Assembly: GCF_001426525.1 (NCBI RefSeq)
Contig: NZ_LMEW01000035.1
Coordinates: forward strand, 124,001 to 188,000
Reading direction: 5' to 3'
Source of the DNA: Massilia sp. Root133
GTDB lineage: Bacteria; Pseudomonadota; Gammaproteobacteria; Burkholderiales; Burkholderiaceae_D
DNA: 64,000 bases
How positions within the stretch are numbered: position 1 is the first letter of the stretch; the number at the start of each line of letters is the position of its first letter. The notes under the pieces were generated by a model. The model did not search any database, was not told the origin of the DNA, and worked only from the letters and a program-made list of their open reading frames with translations. The position numbers and the translations under genes were made by a program. Below, piece after piece: positions 57,405 to 64,000 of the stretch.

Positions 57405-57998
57405 ATGACCCAACGCCTCATCCTTGCCTCCAACAATGCTGGAAAACTCAAGGAATTCGCCCAGCTGCTGGGCCCGATCGGCTTCGAACTGCATCCGCAG
57501 GGCGAGTTCGACGTCCCCGAAGCGGAAGAACCGTTCGGCACCTTCGTCGAGAACGCGCTGCAGAAGGCCCGCCACGCGGCGCGCCTCACCGGCCTGCCGG
57601 CCCTCGCCGACGATTCCGGCGTGTGCGTGAACGCCCTCGGCGGCGCGCCCGGCGTCTATTCCGCGCGCTTCGCGGGCGAGCCGAAGTCGGACGCGCGCAA
57701 CAACGAGAAGCTGATCGCCGACCTGGCCGCGCACGCCGACAAATCGGCGTATTACTACTGCGTGCTCGTGTACGTGCGCCACCCCGACGATCCGCAACCG
57801 GTGATCGCGGACGGCGTATGGCGCGGCCAGATCGTCGACACGCCGCGCGGCGCGGGCGGCTTCGGCTACGATCCGCACTTCCTGCTGCCCGAATTCGGCC
57901 GCACGGCCGCCGAGCTGGCGCCGGAAGAAAAGAACGCCGTCTCGCACCGCGGCCAGGCGTTGCGCGCCCTCGTCGACAAGCTCGGGAAACTGAAATGA
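57405..57998 (+). CDS. rdgB: dITP/XTP pyrophosphatase RdgB
   Basis: This house-cleaning enzyme hydrolyses non-canonical purine nucleotides such as dITP and XTP. The 197 residues contain LILASNNAGKLKEFAQLL (substrate-binding SNNxxK), LADDSGVCVNALGGAPGVYS, ARFAG and GGFGYDPHFLLPEFGRTAAE, with SHRGQALRAL near the end. Length is normal. Its TGA overlaps the hemW ATG (ATGA), so translation is coupled. Confidence 0.97.
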   Translation: MTQRLILASNNAGKLKEFAQLLGPIGFELHPQGEFDVPEAEEPFGTFVENALQKARHAARLTGLPALADDSGVCVNALGGAPGVYSARFAGEPKSDARNNEKLIADLAAHADKSAYYYCVLVYVRHPDDPQPVIADGVWRGQIVDTPRGAGGFGYDPHFLLPEFGRTAAELAPEEKNAVSHRGQALRALVDKLGKLK

Positions 57999-59227
57999 TT
58001 CCGATCAAGCCCGTCGGCCCGGTCACCGAACCGCGCTCCCCGGCGACGGCAGCCTTGCAATACCTGCAACCGGGCGCGCTGAACCTGACGGCGCTGCCGC
58101 CGCTGGCGCTGTACATCCACTGGCCGTGGTGCGTGCGCAAATGCCCGTATTGCGACTTCAATTCGCACGAGTCGAAGGAACCGGTTCCCGAACAGGCTTA
58201 CCTGGACGCGCTGCGCGCCGACCTGGAACAATCGCTGCCGCTGATCTGGGGCCGCAAGATCCACACAGTGTTCATCGGCGGCGGCACGCCGAGCCTGATC
58301 TCGGCGGCGGGGCTGGACCGGCTGATGTCGGACCTCCGCACCTTGCTGCCGCTCGATCTCGACGCCGAGATCACGATGGAAGCGAATCCCGGCACGTTCG
58401 AGGCGGAGAAATTCAAGGCCTTCCGCGCCAGCGGGATCAACCGCCTGTCGATCGGCATCCAGAGCTTCAACAGCCGGCATTTGCAGGCGCTGGGCCGCAT
58501 CCACGACGCCGAGGAAGCCATCCGGGCCGTGGGGATCGCCCAGGCCGATTTCGACAATTTCAACCTCGACCTGATGTACGCGCTGCCGGGGCAGACGCTG
58601 GTGGAGGCGCAGGCCGACATCGACATGGCGCTGTCGTTTGCGCCGCCGCATTTGTCGCTGTACCACCTGACGATGGAACCGAACACGGTGTTCGCGAAGT
58701 ATCCGCCGGAGCTGCCGGGCGACGACGAGAGCGCCGACATCCAGGACATGATCGCCGAGCGCACGGCCGCCGCGGGCTATGAGCACTACGAGGTCTCGGC
58801 GTATGCGAAGCCGGGCCACCGCGCGCGCCACAACCTGAACTACTGGAAGTTCGGCGATTATCTCGGCATCGGCGCGGGCGCGCATTCGAAGCTGTCGTTC
58901 CCGCACCGCGTGCTGCGCCAGGCGCGCTACAAGCAGCCGGCGTCGTTCATGGAGGCGGCAGGGAAGGGCAATGCGGTCGCCGAGGAACACGAGCTCGCGC
59001 GCGCCGACCTGGGCTTCGAGTTCATGCTCAACGCGCTGCGGCTGACGGAAGGGTTCGACCCGAACCTGTTCGGCGAACGCACGGGCATGCCGATCAACGC
59101 GATCGAGAAGGACCTGAACGCGGCCGAAGCGAAGGGCCTGATCTACCGCGATTTCCGCGTGATCCGGCCGACGGTACTGGGGCAGCGTTTCCTTAACGAC
59201 CTGCAGGAGATGTTCCTGGCCGAGTGA
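57995..59227 (+). CDS. hemW: HemW radical SAM heme chaperone
   Basis: The 410-residue protein belongs to the HemN-like radical SAM family; HemW binds heme and is not the coproporphyrinogen oxidase. The cluster motif CVRKCPYC follows LYIHWPWC-type sequence near residue 47. Other landmarks are FIGGGTPSLI, ITMEANPGTFE, RLSIGIQSFN, FNLDLMYALPGQT and YEHYEVSAYAKPGHRARHN. A 45-residue N-terminal extension with Pro-rich character precedes the domain. The ATG at 57995 overlaps rdgB; reading further upstream enters the rdgB shadow frame. Confidence 0.93.
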   Translation: MIPIKPVGPVTEPRSPATAALQYLQPGALNLTALPPLALYIHWPWCVRKCPYCDFNSHESKEPVPEQAYLDALRADLEQSLPLIWGRKIHTVFIGGGTPSLISAAGLDRLMSDLRTLLPLDLDAEITMEANPGTFEAEKFKAFRASGINRLSIGIQSFNSRHLQALGRIHDAEEAIRAVGIAQADFDNFNLDLMYALPGQTLVEAQADIDMALSFAPPHLSLYHLTMEPNTVFAKYPPELPGDDESADIQDMIAERTAAAGYEHYEVSAYAKPGHRARHNLNYWKFGDYLGIGAGAHSKLSFPHRVLRQARYKQPASFMEAAGKGNAVAEEHELARADLGFEFMLNALRLTEGFDPNLFGERTGMPINAIEKDLNAAEAKGLIYRDFRVIRPTVLGQRFLNDLQEMFLAE

Positions 59228-59292
59228 CAAAGAGCGCATTTTGGCGCGGGCCCGGTCTGCTAAGGTAGCGGCTTCGACAACCCGCTCACATC

Positions 59293-59439
59293 ATGACGCA
59301 TCCGACTCTGGCGTTCGTGCCCCTGATCGTGGGGCTGTGCGCCACCCTCGCCACCGCCACGAACAGGCGCCTGCAATTCGGCCTGTTCTGCACCATTGCC
59401 CTCGTGCTCGCCGCAGCGCTGGCGGGCGAGTTCGGATGA
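59293..59439 (+). CDS. 48-residue hydrophobic small protein
   Basis: This short gene encodes a peptide of 48 residues with two hydrophobic stretches (LAFVPLIVGLCATLATA and FGLFCTIALVLAAALAG) separated by a basic turn (NRRLQ), a small two-helix membrane protein. Its TGA overlaps the ATG of the next gene (ATGA), which supports translation. No strong ribosome-binding site is seen before its own ATG. No family is recognised. Confidence 0.5.
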   Translation: MTHPTLAFVPLIVGLCATLATATNRRLQFGLFCTIALVLAAALAGEFG

Positions 59440-60029
59440 CGTCCGGCCCGGCCATGCAACGCTATCTCACCGCCAGCACCTACATCGACTTCGACACACC
59501 GGACGTCCTCGCCACCGCCCGCCGGCTGGCCGAAGGCGCGACTTCCGAAGCGGACGTCGTGCGCGCCTGCTTCGAATTCGTGCGCGACGCCATCCGCCAC
59601 AGCGTGGATTTCAAAGCGAACCCCGTGACGTGCAAGGCCTCCGACGTGCTGCGCCACGGGACGGGCTATTGCTACGCGAAGAGCCATCTGCTCGCCGCGC
59701 TGCTGCGCGCGAACGGCATCCCGGCGGGGCTGTGCTACCAGCGCCTGTCGGTCGGCGACAGCGGGGCGCCGTACTGCCTGCACGGCCTGAATGCCGTGTA
59801 TCTGAAGGACGTCGGCTGGTACCGCATCGATGCGCGCGGCAACAAGCCCGGCGTCGATGCCCGCTTCGAACCGCCCGTGGAAAAGCTGGCGTTCGCGACG
59901 CGCACGCGCGAGGAACGGATGCTGCCGGAGATCTGGGCCGAGCCGCTGCCCGTCGTCGTCGAGACGCTGGAATGCTACGATACGTGGGACCAGGTGCTTG
60001 CCAACCTGCCGGACGTTGAACTTCTTTAG
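59436..60029 (+). CDS. Transglutaminase-like protein
   Basis: The 197-residue cytoplasmic protein has the transglutaminase/protease triad: Cys in RHGTGYCYAKSHLLAALLRA, His in PYCLHGLNAVYL, and Asp in GWYRIDARGN. That fold covers peptidases and amide-cleaving or crosslinking enzymes. The start at 59436 overlaps the 48-residue membrane peptide; an internal ATG at 59454 is an alternative. Its length is short for the family, just the catalytic core. The VOC gene follows after 11 bases. Confidence 0.85.
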   Translation: MTSGPAMQRYLTASTYIDFDTPDVLATARRLAEGATSEADVVRACFEFVRDAIRHSVDFKANPVTCKASDVLRHGTGYCYAKSHLLAALLRANGIPAGLCYQRLSVGDSGAPYCLHGLNAVYLKDVGWYRIDARGNKPGVDARFEPPVEKLAFATRTREERMLPEIWAEPLPVVVETLECYDTWDQVLANLPDVELL

Positions 60030-60040
60030 AAAGGGTACGT

Positions 60041-60433
60041 ATGTTCAGTCACATCATGGTCGGTTCCAACGACCTCGATCGTTCCAAGCGTTTCTACGAC
60101 GCCGTGCTGGGCGTCCTCGGCGTGGGCGAGCCGTTCCCCAACACGAACCTGACGGGCCAGCGCCGGCTGTTCTATCGCCACGACGGCGGCTCGTTCTGCA
60201 TCACCGAACCGATCGACGGCGCCGATGCCACTTGCGCGAACGGGGCCACGATCGGCTTCAAATGCGCGTCGCCCGAACAGGTCCACGCGTTCCACGACAC
60301 GGCGGTCGCCCAGGGCGGCACGTCGATCGAGGCGCCGCCGGGCCTGCGCGAGAGCAGCCTGGGACCGCTGTACCTCGCGTACGTGCGCGATCCGGATGGC
60401 CACAAGCTGTGCGCGCTGTTCCGTCCCAAATAG
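60041..60433 (+). CDS. VOC-family (glyoxalase/bleomycin resistance-like) protein
   Basis: The 130 residues form one VOC superfamily unit of paired beta-alpha-beta-beta-beta modules: MFSHIMVGSNDLDRSKRFYD at the N-terminus and GPLYLAYVRDPDGHKLCALF at the C-terminus. His4 and the Glu/His-type positions could bind a metal. Members include glyoxalases and dioxygenases, so the substrate cannot be assigned. It starts 11 bases after the transglutaminase-like gene, probably in the same transcript. Confidence 0.88.
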   Translation: MFSHIMVGSNDLDRSKRFYDAVLGVLGVGEPFPNTNLTGQRRLFYRHDGGSFCITEPIDGADATCANGATIGFKCASPEQVHAFHDTAVAQGGTSIEAPPGLRESSLGPLYLAYVRDPDGHKLCALFRPK

Positions 60434-60526
60434 GCGTTGGATGACGAAGGGAAACGTGCCGGGTATCCCGGAGGCCGTGTGTTACAGTCTCGCTTGCATA
60501 AGTTTCAATGAAAGGCAAGCTGGCCG

Positions 60527-60892
60527 ATGCCACCCGCACCACCGCGCATCCTGGTCGTGGATGACGAAGAAGCCATCCTGTACGTATTCGAGCGCTACCT
60601 GAGCATCGCCGGTTATCGCGTGTCCGTCGCCGGTAACGGGCGCGACGCCGTCCGCATCGGCGAGGCCGGCCCGATCGACCTGCTGATCACCGATTTCCGC
60701 ATGCCGGGCATGAACGGCATCGAAGTGATCCACGCCCTGCGCGGCCTGCAGCCCGAACTGCCGGCCCTCGTCATCTCGGGCAATCCCATCGAGGCCGGCA
60801 CGATGCCGCCGGGCGTACGCTTCCTGTCCAAGCCTGTGTCGATGTCGGACCTGCTCGACATCATTCCCTCCCTGATCCGACAGCCAGTCTAG
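60527..60892 (+). CDS. Single-domain response regulator
   Basis: The 121 residues are a receiver domain only: ILVVDDEEAILYVFERYLSI, phospho-acceptor Asp56 in LLITDFRMPG, the conserved Ser in LVISGNP and Lys in FLSKPVSMSDLL. There is no output domain, so it acts by protein contact like CheY, or as a phosphorelay intermediate. No kinase lies next to it. GGCAAG-type sequence upstream gives a weak ribosome-binding site. Confidence 0.92.
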   Translation: MPPAPPRILVVDDEEAILYVFERYLSIAGYRVSVAGNGRDAVRIGEAGPIDLLITDFRMPGMNGIEVIHALRGLQPELPALVISGNPIEAGTMPPGVRFLSKPVSMSDLLDIIPSLIRQPV

Positions 60893-60973
60893 CCCGGCCC
60901 TGCGTCTTCGTATCGGCTGAACAGACTGGAATGGCGGTACTCCAGGACAGGGCCGATCGCGGACAATGGTGCC

Positions 60974-61717
60974 ATGAAGCACGTCGACCATCTTTTGCGC
61001 CGCCTCGTCGCCGAGGGGCTCGGCACCGCCCTGCTGCTGGCCATCGTCGTCGGCTCCGCCGTCATGGGCAACCGGCTGGCGGGCGGCAATGCGGCCATCG
61101 CGCTGCTCGTCAATTCGATCGCGTCCGGCTGCGGCCTCGTCGTGCTGATCCTCGCGTTCGGCGCCGTCTCGGGCGCGCACCTGAATCCCGTCGTCACCCT
61201 GTCCGAAGCATGGCAGCGCAACCTGCCGGGCGCGCTCGTGCTGCCGTACCTGGCCGCGCAGGTGGCCGGCGCGTTCGCCGGCGTGGCGCTCGCGCATGTG
61301 ATGTTCGGCGAACCCGTGTTCGCGGCCGCGACGCAGGCGCGCACGGGGGCGGCGTTGTGGTGGAGCGAAGGCGTCGCCACGTTCGGCCTGCTGGCCACGA
61401 TCATAGGCTGCGCGCGCACGCGGCCCAATGTCACGCCGTATGCGGCGGCCCTGTTCATCGTCGCCGGGTACTGGTTCACGGCGTCGTCGTCGTTCGCCAA
61501 TCCCGCCCTCACGCTGGCGCGCTCGGCGACGGGCACGTGCGCCGGCATCCGGCTCGCGGACGTGCCGGGCTACGTGCTGGCCCAGCTGGCCGGCGCCGCG
61601 GCGGCGACCGTCGTCTTCGGGTGGCTGTATCCGCGCGCGCAGCAGGAGACCACAGCGGGCGCCACGGTGGCGGGCGGGCCGGGTCTTACCCGCGCTGTCC
61701 GGCAGCCAGCGCCGTGA
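60974..61717 (+). CDS. Aquaporin-like MIP-family channel
   Basis: The 247-residue protein has six hydrophobic helices and the two half-helix motifs of MIP channels: AHLNPVVTLSE (NPV in place of NPA in the first) and FANPALTLARSATG (canonical NPA). The first-motif change resembles solute-type aquaporins, such as those proposed to move arsenite or glycerol-like molecules. No arsenic genes are seen here. Its last 32 bases overlap the convergent M28-like gene. Confidence 0.88.
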   Translation: MKHVDHLLRRLVAEGLGTALLLAIVVGSAVMGNRLAGGNAAIALLVNSIASGCGLVVLILAFGAVSGAHLNPVVTLSEAWQRNLPGALVLPYLAAQVAGAFAGVALAHVMFGEPVFAAATQARTGAALWWSEGVATFGLLATIIGCARTRPNVTPYAAALFIVAGYWFTASSSFANPALTLARSATGTCAGIRLADVPGYVLAQLAGAAAATVVFGWLYPRAQQETTAGATVAGGPGLTRAVRQPAP

Positions 61718-62513
61718 GCGTGCGCGCGAGGCCGCTCACCACGCGCGCCATGCCGTCAAAGACGACCTGCTCGGGCGGCTCGTCCGTATCCGGCGCGGCA
61801 TGTTCCGCCTGGCGGAACGGGAAGCGCGTGAACGACGTGTCGGTGAGGACGAGGGCGGGCAGGCCGGCGCCGGGATGGTGCCACCCGGCGCGGTCGGACA
61901 AGGTCACGCCCTGCATGTAGGCGGGCGTCGCCAGGCCGTGCGCCGGGCCGGCCGCGATGCTCTGGAATGCCGACAGCGCATCCTGCACCTCGCGCGACGA
62001 AGCAAGGCTGCCCACGTAGGCGATGAAGCTGCCCGGACGCTCGGCGGACGGAGCGTCGTCGAGGTTTGGCAGCGTGGCGGCTTTCGGCGCGAGGAAGAAC
62101 ACGAAGCGGATCTCGGTGCCGCTGCTGGGACGCACGCTCGCGAGCAGGCGCGCCAGTTCCAGCACGGCCGCCGTCCCGGGCGCACCGTCCTCGGCGCCGT
62201 CGTCGCGGGCGCCGACGATGAAGGTGCGTGCCGCTTGTTCACCCGGGGGCACGCTGGCCAGCACGGCTTCGATGCGGCGTGCGTGGCCGGTCCCGCCGCG
62301 GTCCTGCACGGCGTAGCCGGCCGCCTGCAGCACGTTGCCGATGTAGGTGGCGTCCCGCGGTCCGCCCGCGAGCGCCGTCACGTGCGCGCGCAGGCGCATG
62401 GCCAAAGGCGGTTCCGGCATGGCGGCGCCGGGGTTCACGGTCATCGTCGCCAGCAGCACGAGCAGGACGATGGCAACGATGGCTTTCCAGTGTGCACGAA
62501 AAAAATGTCGCAT
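61686..62513 (-). CDS. M28 peptidase-like protein, probably inactive
   Basis: The 275 residues have an N-terminal membrane anchor (AIVAIVLLVLLATMTV) and a periplasmic domain like M28 aminopeptidases. The metal-ligand motif GAHYD appears as VGARDDGAED, with Arg in place of the first His. The GADDNASG motif is only partly kept as GAEDGAPGTAAVLELARLL. The catalytic EE pair is not visible in FVFFLAPKAATLPN. The final HxxxDT-like element (EHAAPDTDEP) remains. Loss of ligands suggests a non-catalytic role such as binding or scaffolding. Confidence 0.75.
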   Translation of the reverse strand: MRHFFRAHWKAIVAIVLLVLLATMTVNPGAAMPEPPLAMRLRAHVTALAGGPRDATYIGNVLQAAGYAVQDRGGTGHARRIEAVLASVPPGEQAARTFIVGARDDGAEDGAPGTAAVLELARLLASVRPSSGTEIRFVFFLAPKAATLPNLDDAPSAERPGSFIAYVGSLASSREVQDALSAFQSIAAGPAHGLATPAYMQGVTLSDRAGWHHPGAGLPALVLTDTSFTRFPFRQAEHAAPDTDEPPEQVVFDGMARVVSGLARTLTALAAGQRG

Positions 62514-62633
62514 GGCGTGGGGCGCGGCGCAAGGGGCGACCGTGCCGGACAGGCCGGGCTCGGCGCGCGTTGCGGTCCTGGCGGACGCCGTCCGGCGACG
62601 GCTGCCGGGGCCGCCCGTGCATGCAATGGTAAA

Positions 62634-62682
62634 CCGGGGCCGGCCTGCGATTTCATGATACCGAAATCGCGGCCGGCCCCGG
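62634..62682 (-). terminator. Long GC-rich hairpin downstream of the RND outer-membrane factor
   Basis: CCGGGGCCGGCC-T-GCGATTTC (62634-62654) and GAAATCGCGGCCGGCCCCGG (62663-62682) pair over 20 bp with one bulged T and an 8-base loop. On the minus strand it is followed by TTT, a weak U-tract. It lies 149 bases beyond the stop of the minus-strand efflux gene, so a terminator role is plausible but not certain. Confidence 0.5.
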
Positions 62683-62747
62683 TCGGGGTCGTGCCAATGG
62701 CGCGCGGAAACAAACCCGCACCCGTCGTTTTCGGCAGTGCCGGGAAC

Positions 62748-62826
62748 GACTTCCCGCGCAGGCGGGAACCCATGCTGAGTATCTTGTTCAGCTCAGCATG
62801 GGTCCCCGCTTGCGCGAGGACGACGG
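62748..62826. repeat. Inverted pair of CCCGC-type repeats with GCTGAG/CTCAGC extensions
   Basis: A unit at 62748-62778 (CGACTTCCCGCGCAGGCGGG, then AACCCATGCTGAG) and an opposite unit at 62793-62826 (CTCAGCATGGGTCCCCGCTT, then GCGCGAGGACGACGG) are only 14 bases apart. The pair ends four bases from the stop codon of the outer-membrane factor gene. It is the same design as 56409-56541, with a much shorter spacer. Confidence 0.85.
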
Positions 62827-62830
62827 TTGA

Positions 62831-64000
62831 TTAGCGGGCTGCCGTCGCCGGCCCCGGCTCGCTCCAGCCGCCCCCCAGCACGCGGTACAGCGTGACCTGG
62901 TTCTGCAGGCGCAGCAGGTTGGCCTGGATGGCCTGCTGCTGCGCGGTGAACAGCGAGCGCTGGGCATCCAGCAGGTCCAGGTAGCTCGCGGTGCCGTTGC
63001 GGTAGCGCAGGTCGGACAGGTTGAAGCGGTCCGTCTCGGCGGCCGCCACGGCCTGCTGGGCGCGCAGTTGTTCGCTGTACGTGGCCTGGCCGGCCAGCGC
63101 GTCCGCCACTTCGCGGAACGCGGTCTGGATCGACTTCTCGTACTGCGCGACGGTGATGTCGCGCTGGGCACGGGCGCTCTCGACGCCGGCGCGGGTGCGG
63201 CCGAAGTCGAACAGCGGCAGGATCGCCTGCGGCGCGAAGGTCCAGCCGAACGTGCCGCTCTTGAACAGGCCTGAGAGCTCGGAGCTGGCCGTGCCCGCGC
63301 TGCCCGTCAGCGTGATGCGCGGGAAGTAGTTCGCGCGCGCCGCGCCGATGTTGGCGTTGGCCGCGATCAGCTGCTGCTCGGCCGAACGGATGTCCGGACG
63401 GGTCGTCAGCAGGTCGGACGGCATCCCGGCCGGCAGGTCCGGCAGGTTCGTCGTCGCGAGCGTGGCGCCGGCCGGCAGGTTGTCGGGGATAGTCTGGCCG
63501 ATCAGCAGGGTGAGCAGGTTCAGGTCCTGCGCGCGCTGGCGCTGGGCCTGGGCCAGCGTGGTGCGCGCCTGTTCGACGAGCGACACGGCCTGCTGCAGGT
63601 CGAGCTTGGACGAGACGCCATTCTCGAAGCGCAGGTTCGTCAGGCGCAGCGATTCCTCGCGCGTCTTCAGCGTCTGCTGCGTCAGGGACAGCAATTCCTC
63701 GTCCGCGAGGAACGTCAGGTACGTGTTGGCGACCTGCGCGATCAGGCTGATCTGCGCCGTCTTGCGCGCTTCCTCGGTGGCGAGGAATTGCGCCAGCGCG
63801 GCGTCGGACAGGTTGCGCACGCGGCTGAAGAAGTCCAGCTCGAACGCCGACACCGAAAGGCCGGCCTGGTACAGGCTGCTGATCGGCTGGTCCTTGCCCG
63901 TCGTCTGGCGCTGGCCCGTGATGCCGGCGTTAATGGCCGGGAACTGGTTCGAGCGCTGGATCTGGTACTGCGCCCGTGCCGCCTCGATGTTGAGGATGGC
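62831..64000 (-). CDS. RND efflux outer-membrane factor, NodT/OprM type, 5' end missing
   Basis: The frame is open to the window edge, so 389 codons of the C-terminal part are present and the N-terminus lies outside. The sequence has the repeated helical-barrel pattern of the TolC/OprM family: LSVSAFELDFFSRVRNLSDA, a periplasmic coiled-coil with LTQQTLKTREESLRLTNLRF, GMPSDLLTTRPDIRSAEQQL, ANIGAARANYFPRITLTGSA, FRYRNGTASYLDLLDAQRSL-type ending and LYRVLGGGW. It forms the outer-membrane duct of a tripartite drug or metal pump. The pump and adaptor genes are probably upstream, beyond 64000. Confidence 0.93.
   Translation of the reverse strand, partial: AILNIEAARAQYQIQRSNQFPAINAGITGQRQTTGKDQPISSLYQAGLSVSAFELDFFSRVRNLSDAALAQFLATEEARKTAQISLIAQVANTYLTFLADEELLSLTQQTLKTREESLRLTNLRFENGVSSKLDLQQAVSLVEQARTTLAQAQRQRAQDLNLLTLLIGQTIPDNLPAGATLATTNLPDLPAGMPSDLLTTRPDIRSAEQQLIAANANIGAARANYFPRITLTGSAGTASSELSGLFKSGTFGWTFAPQAILPLFDFGRTRAGVESARAQRDITVAQYEKSIQTAFREVADALAGQATYSEQLRAQQAVAAAETDRFNLSDLRYRNGTASYLDLLDAQRSLFTAQQQAIQANLLRLQNQVTLYRVLGGGWSEPGPATAAR

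Larger units (their letters stand above)
62514..62830. other. Intergenic region between the M28-like gene and the outer-membrane factor
   Basis: These 317 bases hold the long hairpin at 62634-62682, the repeat pair at 62748-62826 and GC-rich sequence with no gene. No promoter for the minus-strand M28-like gene was convincingly identified. Confidence 0.6.

Overview
The window is GC-rich, tightly packed DNA from a motile Gram-negative bacterium. Gene content and order (spoT-rpoZ-gmk-yicC next to a Ser/Thr kinase, a PP2C phosphatase and rph; one large flagellar locus) fit a betaproteobacterium of the Oxalobacteraceae, most like Massilia or a relative. That assignment is recalled from family knowledge, not from a search. 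No tRNA, rRNA, prophage, transposase, CRISPR array or replication origin was seen.

Positions 1-32219 are flagellar. The 3' end of flgC, then flgD-E-F-G-H-I-J and flgK-flgL, run on the plus strand (hook, rod, rings, muramidase, hook-filament junction). They converge on fliR-Q-P-O-N-M-L-K-J-I-H-G-F on the minus strand (export gate, C-ring, ATPase, MS-ring), with fliE divergent from fliF. A three-gene insert (cupredoxin, DUF4142 protein, ECF sigma factor) separates this from a late minus-strand operon: fliD-fliS-fliT, a FliK-like protein, an FlhB-C-terminal-like protein and a YcgR-type PilZ brake. flaG and fliC follow. Sigma-28-type promoters precede flgK, fliD and fliC.

Positions 32220-38813 hold signalling and single genes: a diguanylate cyclase, a NarL-type two-component system coupled to a membrane protein, greB, a bacterial heme oxygenase and an unknown membrane-anchored protein. 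Positions 39080-43071 form a compact accessory cluster (SGNH hydrolase, NodU-type carbamoyltransferase, a 122-residue unknown, and a protein with a sulfatase-modifying-factor-like C-terminus) behind an AT-rich leader. Positions 43072-50288 are the conserved stringent-response and housekeeping block.

Positions 50394-64000 hold a DUF4337 protein, a NitT/TauT-type ABC transporter without a visible binding protein, an OmpR-type two-component system, a CPBP protease, rdgB-hemW, a small membrane peptide coupled to a transglutaminase-like protein, a VOC protein, a single-domain response regulator, an aquaporin-like channel, a degenerate M28 peptidase and the 3' part of an RND outer-membrane factor.

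The most unusual features are not protein genes. A 120-nt module occurs twice, directly upstream of flgG and of fliM, in the sense orientation; the copies differ by compensatory base changes in a predicted helix, which points to a conserved structured RNA. Two families of short palindromic repeats also stud the window. One (core GGGGTCAGAGCCC) sits at stop codons and once appears flanked by a 9-bp duplication containing a ribosome-binding site. The other (core CCCCGCCTTCGCGGGG) has invaded the flgH signal-peptide region and supplies the C-terminus of the CPBP protein.
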